A stretch of DNA of 64,000 bases from GWE2-42-39 sp942493345 (GTDB lineage Bacteria > Bacteroidota > Bacteroidia > Bacteroidales > Prolixibacteraceae): assembly GCA_942493345.1 (NCBI GenBank), contig OW818695.1:1302001-1366000 (forward strand). Direction: 5' to 3'. Shown here in pieces: positions 18,307 through 27,965 of the stretch. The notes beneath the pieces are model-generated. The model made no database searches. It was not told where the DNA came from and was given only the letters and a program-made list of their open reading frames with translations. The translations under genes were made by a program, and so were the position numbers. Numbering within the stretch: position 1 is the first letter of the stretch; each line of letters opens with the position of its first letter.

Positions 18307-19068
18307 ATGATTGAAGTAAAAAATGTATACAAGTCGTTCGACCAGAATGAAGTATTGAAAAATATCTCGACTGTTTTTCAAAAAGGAAAAACCAACCTGA
18401 TTATCGGGCGGAGCGGCTCGGGCAAGACCGTTTTGCTGAAAGCAATCGTTGGCTTGCACGAAGTGGACCGGGGCGAAATTCTGTACGACGGGCGCGATTT
18501 TACCCGCATGGGTCAGAAAGAACGGAAAATTCTGCGCCGCGAGATGGGCATGGTTTTTCAGGGTGGTGCCTTGTTCGACTCGATGACCGTGGAAGAAAAT
18601 GTGCGTTTCCCGTTGGATATGTTCTCCGAAATGTCGGTTGCCGAAAAACAAAAACAAGTCGATTTTTGTCTCGATCGGGTGAATATAAAAGGCGCACATC
18701 AACTTTATCCTTCCGAAATATCGGGTGGAATGCAGAAACGTGTGGCCATTGCCCGCGCTATTTCACTGAACCCGAAATATCTTTTTTGCGACGAACCCAA
18801 CTCTGGTCTCGACCCGGAAACCGCCCTGGTAATTGATGCTCTGATCCATGAGATAACCATCGATTTTGACATGACTACGATCATCAATACCCACGACATG
18901 AATTCGGTGATGGAAATTGGCGAACATATTTTATTTATATCAGAAGGTGAAATTTGCTGGACCGGCAATAAAGAAGAAATTCTGGACACAGAAAATCAGA
19001 AATTGCAGGAGTTTGTATTTGCCAACAAACAATATCGGCAAATAAGGGACGAAAAGAAAAAAAGATAG
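18307..19068 (+). CDS. mlaF: MlaF-type ABC transporter ATP-binding protein
   Basis: ATPase partner of the MlaE-like permease, 253 residues. Walker A is GRSGSGKT (about 38-45), the Q-loop follows in MVFQGGALFDSMTV, the signature is SGGMQKR, Walker B is YLFCDEPNSGLDPET, and the switch His is in INTHDM. A hairpin with a T-run follows directly, ending the two-gene unit. Confidence 0.93.
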   Translation: MIEVKNVYKSFDQNEVLKNISTVFQKGKTNLIIGRSGSGKTVLLKAIVGLHEVDRGEILYDGRDFTRMGQKERKILRREMGMVFQGGALFDSMTVEENVRFPLDMFSEMSVAEKQKQVDFCLDRVNIKGAHQLYPSEISGGMQKRVAIARAISLNPKYLFCDEPNSGLDPETALVIDALIHEITIDFDMTTIINTHDMNSVMEIGEHILFISEGEICWTGNKEEILDTENQKLQEFVFANKQYRQIRDEKKKR

Positions 19069-19108
19069 AAACCTCCAGATCGAATTTCTTTACAACAAAC
19101 AACCGGTG

Positions 19109-19138
19109 CAAAAGAATTTCTTCTTTTGTTATTTTTTT
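19109..19138 (+). terminator. Terminator after mlaF
   Basis: CAAAAGAA, a four-base loop, TTCTTTTG, then TTA and seven T residues. It ends the mlaEF unit and overlaps the last codons of the converging GH57 gene. Confidence 0.65.
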
Positions 19139-20445
19139 ATGGCTTTGTTTTTCTTCTTGCTTTGTAAGGCCTTCAGCTCCGCTTCGTATTTGCTTATTTT
19201 TTTGTCTTTTTTCTCAATGATATGTTTCAGCGCTTTAATTTCTTTATCGATTTCCCTTGTTGGCGCTACTTTATCGAGCCTCAAACCGAAGTCATTTAAA
19301 ATATTCATGTAGTTGATAAATGCTTCGTAGGGCGTTTCGTACGGGTTGAAATATTTATGCACTTCTCCGTCGGAAAAAAACTTGGTACACATGTAATAGA
19401 AATGGTCGCTGGCCTGTAAAAAGTTAAAGTCTTTTATCAGATCGGGATCGGTAACGTTCTGCATCCGTTCGCTCAAGTCGTACAATTTATTGAATGCTTC
19501 ATGCTGAAGTTGGTTTCCCAGCCAGGCCGTCAGGTCGCGTTCTTCATCGGCCCACGAAATGGTGTGGGGCACATTTACCACAGAAATAGGCTGAAACTTT
19601 TCAGCCACTTCCGAAGGGGTTGCAAACTGCAGTTTCCCATCTTTCATCACTTCTCCGGGCAATGCTTCCAGAAACTTGAATATCCCGGTTTCGACTCCCT
19701 GGTGTTCGCCAAAAGTTTCATAATCCATGAACAGGTTGAAAATTTCATCCTTCGGTTTAACATTCATCCAGCGGACAAATTTATCGGCTGTAAGCGGGTA
19801 TTCGTTCCATCCCTGGTTCGAGAAGCGAAACGCAATGTCGTCGCTTAACTTGTAATTGCGCATCAGCACTTTTAACCTGGGGTTGATGGCATTCACATAC
19901 AAATAGTCGGGCGATTTCCAGCCCAGTATGTGTTTGGCCCCTTCGGTCAACATGGCCTTGAACCCAAGATCAGCAATCGTTTGCCCTATTTCATCCGAAT
20001 AAATTAACTCCGTATTTCTGAAAACCGTTGGTTTTTGTCCAAAATATTTCTCAATCAGCGCATCGTGTTCCTGAATTTGCCGGATAAACAATTCCTTGTT
20101 TTTCAATGCGACCAATGAATGGGAATAGGTTTCCGACAAAAATTCGACCTGCCCGGTTTCGGCCAGCGCCTTGAACGAATCAAGCACTTCCGGCGCGTAT
20201 AATTCAAATTGTTCGAGCGCCAACCCCGAAATGGAATACGCAATTTTAAACTTTCCCTTGTACTTTTTTATCAGCTCAAGCATTAATTTATTGGCAGGCA
20301 GATAGCAGCGATCGGCCACTTTACGCAGGATCGACTCATTCGCAAAATCATCGTAGTAATAATGGTCGTTGCCAATGTCGAAAAACCGGTACTTTCGGTA
20401 TCTGAACGGTTGATGAACCTGGAAATAAAAACAAATAGCTCTCAT
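19129..20445 (-). CDS. GH57 family alpha-glucan hydrolase
   Basis: A cytoplasmic alpha-amylase-like enzyme of glycoside hydrolase family 57, 438 residues. The N-terminus has the family HQPFR motif. The predicted catalytic nucleophile is the Glu in FRNTELIYSD, and the acid/base Asp lies in FMDYETFGEHQG. The last 40 residues are a Lys/Glu-rich coiled coil. It is the last gene of the minus-strand glycogen cluster, 13 bases after the glycosyltransferase. Its role is probably internal alpha-glucan breakdown or remodelling; whether it hydrolyses or transfers cannot be read from sequence. Confidence 0.9.
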   Translation of the reverse strand: MRAICFYFQVHQPFRYRKYRFFDIGNDHYYYDDFANESILRKVADRCYLPANKLMLELIKKYKGKFKIAYSISGLALEQFELYAPEVLDSFKALAETGQVEFLSETYSHSLVALKNKELFIRQIQEHDALIEKYFGQKPTVFRNTELIYSDEIGQTIADLGFKAMLTEGAKHILGWKSPDYLYVNAINPRLKVLMRNYKLSDDIAFRFSNQGWNEYPLTADKFVRWMNVKPKDEIFNLFMDYETFGEHQGVETGIFKFLEALPGEVMKDGKLQFATPSEVAEKFQPISVVNVPHTISWADEERDLTAWLGNQLQHEAFNKLYDLSERMQNVTDPDLIKDFNFLQASDHFYYMCTKFFSDGEVHKYFNPYETPYEAFINYMNILNDFGLRLDKVAPTREIDKEIKALKHIIEKKDKKISKYEAELKALQSKKKNKAIKK

Positions 20446-20458
20446 ATCATTGGTTGGT

Positions 20459-21751
20459 TTACGCGGTTTTTAAAACTTCAAGATAAATGTCGCGGACACG
20501 TTTGGCTGAGTTTTTCCAACGCAGGTTGTCCACTTCTTCTTTCCCATATTTCACGAACATCTCGTGAAGCGCAGGGTAATTCAGCAATCCGTAGATGGCA
20601 TCGGCCATCGCGTGCGTGTCCCAGTAATCGGTTTTTATGGCGAATTTCAATATTTCGGAAACACCCGACTGGCGCGAAATAATTACCGGCACATTGGTTT
20701 GCATGGCTTCGAGCGGAACAATGCCAAATGGTTCGGACACCGATGGCATCACAAACACATCGCTCATGCGGAACAAATCGAACACGTCGTCGCCTTTCAG
20801 AAAGCCTGTAAAATGGAAACGGTCGGCAATTTTTAGACTGGCAGCCCGGCGAACCATGGCGTTCATCATGTCGCCGCTTCCGGCCATCACGAAACGCACG
20901 TTATTCATTTTCTGAAGCACCAGGTTGGCCGCTTCTACAAAATATTCGGGCCCTTTTTGCATCGTAATTCTTCCGAGGAAGGTCACAATTTTATCATCGA
21001 CCCCTTTTTTAAGTCGTATTTTTTCTTCCAGAGAAAGCGGTTCAACGGCATTGTAAACAGTGACTACCTTTGCCGGATCGATGCCGTATTTTTCAATCAC
21101 GATATTGCGGGTCAAGTTGCTCACCGTGATAATTTTGTCGGCAACGTCCATCCCCCGTTTTTCAATTTCGTACACCTGCGGGTTCACATTGCCCCCGCTC
21201 CGGTCGAAATCGGTAGCATGAACATGGATTACCAGCGGCTTGCCTGATGCCTCTTTGGCCGCAATACCGGCCGGATAGGCCAGCCAGTCGTGGGCATGGA
21301 TCACGTCGAATTCGGCATCGCGGGCAATCACCCCGGCCACAATCGAGTATTTGTAAATTTCGTGAAGCAGGTTTTTACCGTATTTCCCCGTAAAATGAAG
21401 TTTCCCTTCAGAATCGGTTTCGACAAAACGGGTTTTTTCTGAAACACTTTTCGTACTCATTCGCCAAAATTCTTCCGGATCGGTATAAGGTACAATGCCC
21501 GATTCCACTTCGTAGTATTCTATTTTTTTCTGAAGGTTACTGAATGCGATATTTTTTCTGGTAATGGGTACTGTATTTGCCCCCACCAATTTCATGGCCG
21601 ACTGGTCTTCGTCGCCATAGGCTTTTGGAACAACAAAAACAACGTCCACGTCTTTGTATTCGGCCAGACCTTTTGTCAAACCGAAACATGCTGTTCCCAA
21701 GCCTCCCGATATATGGGGTGGAAACTCCCACCCAAACATTAATATCTTCAT
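20459..21751 (-). CDS. Glycogen-synthase-like glycosyltransferase
   Basis: A 430-residue two-domain GT-B glycosyltransferase. The N-terminal domain begins MKILMFGWEFPPHISGGLGTA, the starch/glycogen-synthase-type nucleotide-sugar loop, and has VIHAHDWLAYPAG. The C-terminal domain has VVTVYNAVEP, TFLGRITMQKGPEYFVEA and VMPSVSEPFGIVPLEAM with the catalytic E-x7-E arrangement. Placement between debranching enzyme and GH57 makes alpha-1,4-glucan synthesis the likely role; GT4 or GT5 assignment and donor sugar (UDP- or ADP-glucose) are not settled by eye. Confidence 0.88.
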   Translation of the reverse strand: MKILMFGWEFPPHISGGLGTACFGLTKGLAEYKDVDVVFVVPKAYGDEDQSAMKLVGANTVPITRKNIAFSNLQKKIEYYEVESGIVPYTDPEEFWRMSTKSVSEKTRFVETDSEGKLHFTGKYGKNLLHEIYKYSIVAGVIARDAEFDVIHAHDWLAYPAGIAAKEASGKPLVIHVHATDFDRSGGNVNPQVYEIEKRGMDVADKIITVSNLTRNIVIEKYGIDPAKVVTVYNAVEPLSLEEKIRLKKGVDDKIVTFLGRITMQKGPEYFVEAANLVLQKMNNVRFVMAGSGDMMNAMVRRAASLKIADRFHFTGFLKGDDVFDLFRMSDVFVMPSVSEPFGIVPLEAMQTNVPVIISRQSGVSEILKFAIKTDYWDTHAMADAIYGLLNYPALHEMFVKYGKEEVDNLRWKNSAKRVRDIYLEVLKTA

Positions 21752-21769
21752 AGACGGTTACTTTGTGTG

Positions 21770-23716
21770 TTATTCTTCGTATTCCCGGACCATTTTCCAG
21801 GCTTTAATCACCGCGGCAACACTCCATGCCTGGCTGATTGAGCCTTTGGCCGTGTGAGGAGGGTTCCCGTTATATGTTTCTGAAATCGTGCCAATACAAT
21901 GTTCCGACATTTCTTCTTCGAAGCCTTCCATGAGTTTTTGCACAAACGGCAATCCGCTGCGTTTGTGAATATTCAGGTAGGCTTTTACAAAAAATTGAAT
22001 GAACCAAGGCCATACCGTTCCTTGGTGTACGGCCAGTTCCCGTTCGTCGGGCGATCCTTCGCATTGCCCTTTGTAATGGGGGTCCTGCGGCGAAAGGCTA
22101 CGCAAGCCCCGGGGCGTGAGCAACTGTTTTTTCACCACGCTTAAAACCAGTTTTTGTTTCTCGCGATCGAGCGGCGAGTAGTCGAGCGCTACCGCCAAAA
22201 GCATGTTGGGGCGTATAGCCCAGTGTTTATGTCCGTCGGTGACATAATCGGCCAGATAGCCTCTATGGTCGTCCCAAAATGTTTCGGTAAACGATTTGGC
22301 AACTAATTGTGAACGGGGGTCCCACTCATCGACAAACGCCTGATCCCCATTTGTGTGTGCCAATTCGAGGGCAAAACAAATTGCATTGTACCAAAGGGCA
22401 TTTACTTCGACAGCCATTCCCGGGCGTTGCACTACCGGTTTTCCGTTGATGTACGAATCCATCCAAGTGAGGGCAACATCTTTTGTGTTCCCTGAAATCA
22501 GGCCGTTTTCGTTCATTTTAATGTTGAACTTTTGCCCTTTCAGATAACCGGTCAATATTTGTTTCATGGCCGGTCCGTATTTCGACCAGATATGTTCTGA
22601 ATTTTTTGTGTAATTATGATATTCCTGCAACGACCAGAAAAACCAAAGCGAAACATCAATGGCGTCGTATTCGCCACAATACATTCCGCAGATTTTCGGG
22701 AAAAGTCCATCGACGAGGCGTTCCATTTGTGTATCGATCACTTTTTCGAAAGTCTCCGGCTCATCACGTTCCAAGGTCAATCCGGGCAAAGCCACAAATG
22801 TTTGGCGGGTAAGCGAACCATACCATGGAAATCCGGCAATGATATTGGTTTTATTATTCTTTCTGGAAATAAATTGCTGGGCAGCGTTATCGATATTTCC
22901 CAGAAATGTATCCCGTGGTATTCGCTTGTTTTCTTCGCGGGTAAATTTCTGTTTCAGTCCCAACGGTTTGGCTTCGGCAACACCTGCAGAAAAAATAATA
23001 CTTTCCCCTTTGCTGATCGGCAATTCAAAATACCCGGGAGCAAACAGGTCTTCCTGGTAGTCGTACCCTCGGTTTTGTTCTTTTAAATATTCAATATTAT
23101 AATACCAGTGAGGCACAGGAATAAATTCCGGGTTTTTCGAAAATTGCATGTGCAAATACGGATATCCGTCGTACAGCCGAATCTTGATTCCATTTTCAGC
23201 CGGTTTGTACTTGGTGTTGGCATACATATTTGCTTTGCTTAGGGCGTGTATATTACGGAAAGCAAGAAATGGCTTGAACCGCAACGTTGTTGGCGAATGT
23301 GCATCCAGAAGCGTGTAACGGACCAATACTTGTTGCTCGTTCTCAACCAAAAGCCGTTCGCGTTGTAAAACAACCCCACCTACTTTATAAATAGTTTTAG
23401 GAATTTGTTTTATCTCCATTTCTCTGATGTACTTGTGGCCTTTGGGTTCATAATGGTCGCCCGCATACTTGTGGATGCCCAGGTTGAATTCGGCTTCATG
23501 CTGAATAACGGTTTCATCGAGCGACGAAAGCAGCACGTGTTTGCCCCCATCCAATTCGTCAAGCGGACAAATCAGCAATCCATGATACTTCCGGGTATTG
23601 CAGCCCGACAGGGTGGTGCACAGATACGACCCCGCCCTGTTGGTCCTGAGCAGTTCGCGATACAACGAATACTCAAGGTTTACTAATTGATCTTTATCGA
23701 ATTTTAAGTAACTCAT
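21770..23716 (-). CDS. Glycogen debranching enzyme (amylo-alpha-1,6-glucosidase type)
   Basis: Removes branch-point glucose from glycogen; 648 residues from the ATG at 23716 (MSYLKFDKDQL). A Met ten codons upstream is less likely. The N-terminal beta domain shows the debranching motif TNRAGSYLCTTLSGCNTRKYHGLL. The C-terminal (alpha/alpha)6 domain has FPWYGSLTRQTFVALPGL, DVSLWFFWSLQEY, LTWMDSYINGKPVVQRPGMAVEVNALWYNA and VHQGTVWPW. This resembles the GH133 bacterial/archaeal form. It lies 19 bases upstream of the glycosyltransferase and 95 bases after GSCFA. Confidence 0.92.
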   Translation of the reverse strand: MSYLKFDKDQLVNLEYSLYRELLRTNRAGSYLCTTLSGCNTRKYHGLLICPLDELDGGKHVLLSSLDETVIQHEAEFNLGIHKYAGDHYEPKGHKYIREMEIKQIPKTIYKVGGVVLQRERLLVENEQQVLVRYTLLDAHSPTTLRFKPFLAFRNIHALSKANMYANTKYKPAENGIKIRLYDGYPYLHMQFSKNPEFIPVPHWYYNIEYLKEQNRGYDYQEDLFAPGYFELPISKGESIIFSAGVAEAKPLGLKQKFTREENKRIPRDTFLGNIDNAAQQFISRKNNKTNIIAGFPWYGSLTRQTFVALPGLTLERDEPETFEKVIDTQMERLVDGLFPKICGMYCGEYDAIDVSLWFFWSLQEYHNYTKNSEHIWSKYGPAMKQILTGYLKGQKFNIKMNENGLISGNTKDVALTWMDSYINGKPVVQRPGMAVEVNALWYNAICFALELAHTNGDQAFVDEWDPRSQLVAKSFTETFWDDHRGYLADYVTDGHKHWAIRPNMLLAVALDYSPLDREKQKLVLSVVKKQLLTPRGLRSLSPQDPHYKGQCEGSPDERELAVHQGTVWPWFIQFFVKAYLNIHKRSGLPFVQKLMEGFEEEMSEHCIGTISETYNGNPPHTAKGSISQAWSVAAVIKAWKMVREYEE

Positions 23717-23811
23717 AAACTCCGAATTTTTAGCCGAAAATAACAAACAACTGGATTTTTAGCTCGAATAGAAAGGTTTTTAAAGATACATAAAATCTGG
23801 TCACCTTTGTT

Positions 23812-24816
23812 TTATTCTGCGGCAAGCCGCGCTAACTCAGCCTGAAAGTGTGCCTTTTCTGTATTAAAGTCAAGAAACGAAAAATTTTCTGTCAACCGAT
23901 CAATCTGTTGAAGGTTATATATCAGAAACTTTCCATATTCTTCCGAAGCAGAATTTAATGGGCGGTGCATTGCCGCTTTTTGTATTTTCATAACCTCTGC
24001 CGATAATTTGAAACAATCATCAACGATCATTGTTTTACTGAACTTGGCATAAATATGTTCTGCCGCAACATCGCTCAAATGCAGCATATCGCCGGAATAG
24101 AAACGGTAGTCGCGCAGTTCGTCCATCAGTATTTCGTAGGAAGGAAAATAGTAGCAGGTCTCGTCTCCGCAGCTTTTTATAATCCGGTCGATGGCCAGCA
24201 AAAGGGTGGATTTGCTGCGCTGATTTTCGATGGCACCATCCTTCCAGTGGCGGATCGGACTTACCGTGAAAACCAGTTTTATGTTTGGGTTAAATTTCAA
24301 AAGCTCAGCCTGTAAGGCGCAATAGTTCTCAGCAATTTCATCAACACTCAGCCGGTAACGACGAAATTCCTTCGCCGGTATTTTGTGGCAGTTCGAAACC
24401 ACCTGCCCGCTTTGTATCCATTCGTAAACCCAGGCAGTGCCGAACGTGACAATCAGAAAACGGGCATTTTTCAGGAACGAAGACGACTGTTCCAACTGCC
24501 GGTTCATGGCAGTTAAAACCTGTTCGCGGTCGGTGCCCGAGAAACGGCTGTGGTGCATGAAACTGTTCCAGCTTCCCTGGTCAAAAAAAAGATCGGCCTC
24601 GCTGAATTTCCCGGGTTGCATCAGTAAACGCAGGCTGTTGGCAAGCGAAACCGGGTTGTACAAAATGCCGAACGGGTTGATGTCGACATTGAATTTGCGG
24701 TCGGCGAGTTTCTGCCCGATGTTCTCAGTAAAGCAGGAACCCATCATCGTCACGCCCGACCGGTAATCGATTTTCCAGGGGCAGGCCGGTATTTCAACTT
24801 CAGTAAAGAAATTCAT
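23812..24816 (-). CDS. GSCFA domain protein
   Basis: A 334-residue protein of the GSCFA family (SGNH/GDSL-like fold), named for the motif seen here as MGSCFTENIGQKL. NPFGILYNPVSLA and VFTVSPIRHWKDG follow, as in the family. The chosen start, MNFFTEVEIP at 24816, lies 11 bases after the histidine kinase stop; a longer frame from 24921 would overlap that gene. Function in the family is unproven; SGNH relatives are esterases or acyltransferases, so carbohydrate acyl modification is a guess. It is embedded in the glycogen cluster. Confidence 0.85.
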   Translation of the reverse strand: MNFFTEVEIPACPWKIDYRSGVTMMGSCFTENIGQKLADRKFNVDINPFGILYNPVSLANSLRLLMQPGKFSEADLFFDQGSWNSFMHHSRFSGTDREQVLTAMNRQLEQSSSFLKNARFLIVTFGTAWVYEWIQSGQVVSNCHKIPAKEFRRYRLSVDEIAENYCALQAELLKFNPNIKLVFTVSPIRHWKDGAIENQRSKSTLLLAIDRIIKSCGDETCYYFPSYEILMDELRDYRFYSGDMLHLSDVAAEHIYAKFSKTMIVDDCFKLSAEVMKIQKAAMHRPLNSASEEYGKFLIYNLQQIDRLTENFSFLDFNTEKAHFQAELARLAAE

Positions 24817-24827
24817 GGTTTGTGTTT

Positions 24828-25763
24828 TTACTGCGGAATGGTAAAATAAAAAACGGAGCCTTTGCCGGGCTCGCTTTCGGCCCAAATGTTGCCTCCCAGT
24901 GCATCGATGAATGTTTTGCAAAGTTTCAGGCCCAGTCCGGTGCCGGTTTCAAGGCACGTTCCTTTACTCGATTTCAACATATTTTCATCGAATAAACTAT
25001 GCAATTTTTCTTTGTCCATTCCGATTCCGTTGTCGGTTACTTTGGCAATAAGCGAGCCTTTTTCAATTTTCGCGCTGATCGTAATTTTTCCACCGGTTTC
25101 TGAAAATTTGATGGCATTCGACAACAGGTTCCGCAAAACCAGCCGCAGCAAATCGCGGTCGGCATTCACGGTTAAATTCATGTTGGTTTCCACCGTAATT
25201 TTCTTCTGCTGAACTTGGAACTTGTATGCACCCAGCATTTTGGTTATAAGCTCGTTCAGGTCGATGGTTGTTTTTATAACCTGAAACCCGTCGAACTGGG
25301 TTTTTGTCCACTGAAGGATGTTCATCACAAAATCGAGGTTGGTGTTCACCTGTTGCTGAAGCTCTATCAGCAGTTGGTCCAGTTCTTCTTTGCTTATTTC
25401 TTTCTGAAAATAAAAATCGAGCAGCGAACTGATGTTGATGAGCGGCCCTTTTACGTCGTGCGAAACAACCGAGAGCATCGTATTTTTCAGGTTGTTCTTC
25501 ATTTCAATTTCCTTGTGTTGCTTCTGAATGATTTTTGTAACGCTCAGGAATATCGAAACAGTGGGATAAGCAATCACCAGTGGAATAAGAAAAGCGGCAA
25601 TGTATCCGATTGGTTGGCCTTCGGCGCCAACAAACAGGGCAATAAAAAAATAAATAATTTCTGAAGCTAAAATTGAAATCAGGGTTACAATCCCCGGACC
25701 GAGTTTCTTCATTTTCATGAAGATTCGGATCATCTCATTTTCGGTGTCTTTCAATAGGAACAT
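24828..25763 (-). CDS. Sensor histidine kinase
   Basis: A 311-residue membrane histidine kinase. Two hydrophobic segments (about residues 22-42 and 50-72) hold almost no periplasmic loop and there is no separate sensor domain. HisKA has the phospho-acceptor in VVSHDVKGPL (His about 103). The ATPase domain shows N box RNLLSNAIKF, G1 TDNGIGM and G2 GTGLGLKLCK. It starts one base after glgB ends, so it is cotranscribed with glycogen genes. No response regulator is adjacent. A membrane-stress or energy signal controlling glycogen turnover would fit but is inference. Confidence 0.9.
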   Translation of the reverse strand: MFLLKDTENEMIRIFMKMKKLGPGIVTLISILASEIIYFFIALFVGAEGQPIGYIAAFLIPLVIAYPTVSIFLSVTKIIQKQHKEIEMKNNLKNTMLSVVSHDVKGPLINISSLLDFYFQKEISKEELDQLLIELQQQVNTNLDFVMNILQWTKTQFDGFQVIKTTIDLNELITKMLGAYKFQVQQKKITVETNMNLTVNADRDLLRLVLRNLLSNAIKFSETGGKITISAKIEKGSLIAKVTDNGIGMDKEKLHSLFDENMLKSSKGTCLETGTGLGLKLCKTFIDALGGNIWAESEPGKGSVFYFTIPQ

Positions 25764-25764
25764 A

Positions 25765-27777
25765 TTAGCGAATTTTTCTGATCGATACTTTTTTCAGCAC
25801 CATTGCCGTACGCGAAGGCAGATACAGCCGCAGGTAATGTTTGCCGGTTGGTCCGGCTTCCGGATGGGTGTAATACCACAAATTTGCATCAATCCGGTTT
25901 TGTCCGCCGAAACGGTCTTCGTCCGTATTTAAAACAATCCGAAATTTGGAAGGTTCCATTTCAAAGCCGTAACCGGCAAACGATTGGGTGGGGTGAAAAT
26001 TGAATACAAATAAAAATTGTCCGCGCCAGAAAGCCAGTATTTTATTGACATTGTGGTCGTAACCCCAGTTCACATCAGGTGTTTCGAGTAAATTATTTTC
26101 ACGTACAAAACCAATTAGCTCGCGGTCGAAATCGCCCAGCCAGTGATAGCGAAGATTTTTGTTGTCGGCCAGGCTCCACTGGCGACGGGCATATTTAAAC
26201 GACCAATCGTTTCCTTCGCGCGGAAAATCGATCCATTCGGGATGGCCGAATTCGTTGCCCATGAAGTTGAGATAAGCGCCGCCGGCAGCCGACAGCGTCG
26301 CCAGGCGAATCATTTTGTGCAAGGCAATTCCGCGGTCGACAAGCAGGTTTGACTGATCTTTCCGCATACTGAAATACATTTCTTTGTCGATCAGCCGGAA
26401 GATGATGGTTTTGTCGCCCACCAGCGCCTGGTCGTGCGATTCGGCATAACTCACCACTTTTTCGTCTGCCCGCTTCGAAGTCAGTTCGTGGAAAAGTTCA
26501 CCCATATTCCAGTTTTCGTCCGGAACGTCTTTTGTCAGTTTGATCCAGTAATCGGGAATTCCCATTGCCATACGAAAATCGAATCCCAGACCGCCGTGCG
26601 CGATGGAAGTGGCCAGACCGGGCAACCCGCTCATTTCTTCAGCAATGGAAATGCCGTTTGGGTTAATTTCGTGAATCAGTTTATTAGCCATGCGGAAATA
26701 GGCAATGGCCTCAATATCAATATTCGGATTGAAATAATCATCGTAATTGGTGAATGCCTTCCCCAGCCCGTGGTCGAGATACAACATGCTGGTCACCCCG
26801 TCGAAACGGAAACCGTCGAACTTAAATTCCTGAAGCCAGTAGGCAATGTTGGAAAGCAAAAAATGCAGCACCTCGGGTTTCCCGTAGTTAAAACAATACG
26901 AATCCCAGGCGGGGTGCTCGCCCCGGGGTCCATCGTGGAAAAACTGATACCGGGTTCCGTCGTATTTACCGAGTCCTTCCACTTCGTTTTTTACGGCGTG
27001 CGAATGAACCAAGTCCATGATGACGGAGATGCCCATACCGTGCGCGTCGTCAATCAGTTGTTTTAATTCTTCCGGAGTACCGAAGCGCGACGATGGGGCG
27101 AAAAAACCGGACACATGGTAACCGAAACTTCCGTAGTACGGGTGTTCAGGAATGGCCATCAACTGGATGGTATTGTACCCGGCATTTTTTATCCGGGGAA
27201 GAATATCGTGCCTGAATTCGTTAAACGTATGCACGCGCTCCTCTTCGCCAGCCATGCCGATGTGCGATTCGTAAACAAGCGGCGCTTCGCCGGAACGCTG
27301 AAAACCGGGGTTTTGCCATTGATACGGAGTTTCCGGCTGCCAGACCTGCGCATTAAAAATCAATGTGTTTTCATCCTGAACCATCCTGCGGCACCAGGCC
27401 GGGATGCGTTTCCCCGAGCCGCCGTTCCAGTGCATCGAAAAGGCATACAAATCGCCGTGTTTTATTGCTTCAAACGGAAGGTCCAGTTCCCAATTCCCAT
27501 TTCCTGTATTTTTAAGCTGAAAGTTTTCGAGTTCCTGCCATCCGTTGAATTCGCCAATCAGGAAAATGGCTGTGGCATTGGGTGCCCAATCGCGGATTGA
27601 CCAGCCTTCGCCGGTAAGGTGGATTCCGTACCATTCATGTCCTTGTGCAAAGCTGGAAAGGGATTTTCCGTTGCACAATTCTTTTTCCTTATCCTCTGCA
27701 AATCTCAACCACGAAAGAATGGTTGGGGCGTGCGGTTCCAGCCAGGGGTCGGTTTGTATGAACAGAGGATATTCCAT
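25765..27777 (-). CDS. glgB: 1,4-alpha-glucan (glycogen) branching enzyme, eukaryote-like GH13
   Basis: Creates alpha-1,6 branches in glycogen; 670 residues. A CBM48-type domain (WAPNATAIFLIGEFNGW, about 65-82) precedes the GH13 barrel. Catalytic residues are the Asp in GFRFDGVTSM, the Glu in IAEEMSG and the Asp in YAESHDQ. YESHIGMAGEEERV, YNTIQLMAIPEHPYYGSFGYHV and VIMDLVHSHAVKNEVEGL resemble the eukaryotic GBE1-type (GH13_8) branch rather than the proteobacterial GlgB. It is first in the probable operon glgB-histidine kinase-GSCFA-debranching-GT-GH57. Upstream, TATCTTTA (minus strand) is one mismatch from a -7 box. Confidence 0.94.
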   Translation of the reverse strand: MEYPLFIQTDPWLEPHAPTILSWLRFAEDKEKELCNGKSLSSFAQGHEWYGIHLTGEGWSIRDWAPNATAIFLIGEFNGWQELENFQLKNTGNGNWELDLPFEAIKHGDLYAFSMHWNGGSGKRIPAWCRRMVQDENTLIFNAQVWQPETPYQWQNPGFQRSGEAPLVYESHIGMAGEEERVHTFNEFRHDILPRIKNAGYNTIQLMAIPEHPYYGSFGYHVSGFFAPSSRFGTPEELKQLIDDAHGMGISVIMDLVHSHAVKNEVEGLGKYDGTRYQFFHDGPRGEHPAWDSYCFNYGKPEVLHFLLSNIAYWLQEFKFDGFRFDGVTSMLYLDHGLGKAFTNYDDYFNPNIDIEAIAYFRMANKLIHEINPNGISIAEEMSGLPGLATSIAHGGLGFDFRMAMGIPDYWIKLTKDVPDENWNMGELFHELTSKRADEKVVSYAESHDQALVGDKTIIFRLIDKEMYFSMRKDQSNLLVDRGIALHKMIRLATLSAAGGAYLNFMGNEFGHPEWIDFPREGNDWSFKYARRQWSLADNKNLRYHWLGDFDRELIGFVRENNLLETPDVNWGYDHNVNKILAFWRGQFLFVFNFHPTQSFAGYGFEMEPSKFRIVLNTDEDRFGGQNRIDANLWYYTHPEAGPTGKHYLRLYLPSRTAMVLKKVSIRKIR

Positions 27778-27965
27778 GGTTGCTTTGTTTCGCCTAAAGA
27801 TAAAAAAACAAATACAAACTCAGGCTTTTTCTTTGTGGTCCGGCAGGAAAATCGTCTTTAAAGTTCCAATGGAAAGGCAGAAATTTTCTTTTACCGGAAT
27901 TCTTTGCTGAAAAGGTTACTTTTTAACAACCATTTAAAGAAAGTATAAAGGAAATCAAATCTTTT

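Noticed and set aside
26434..27066. 210-codon plus-strand frame
   Set aside because: It is antisense to the branching enzyme and has no protein-family features.
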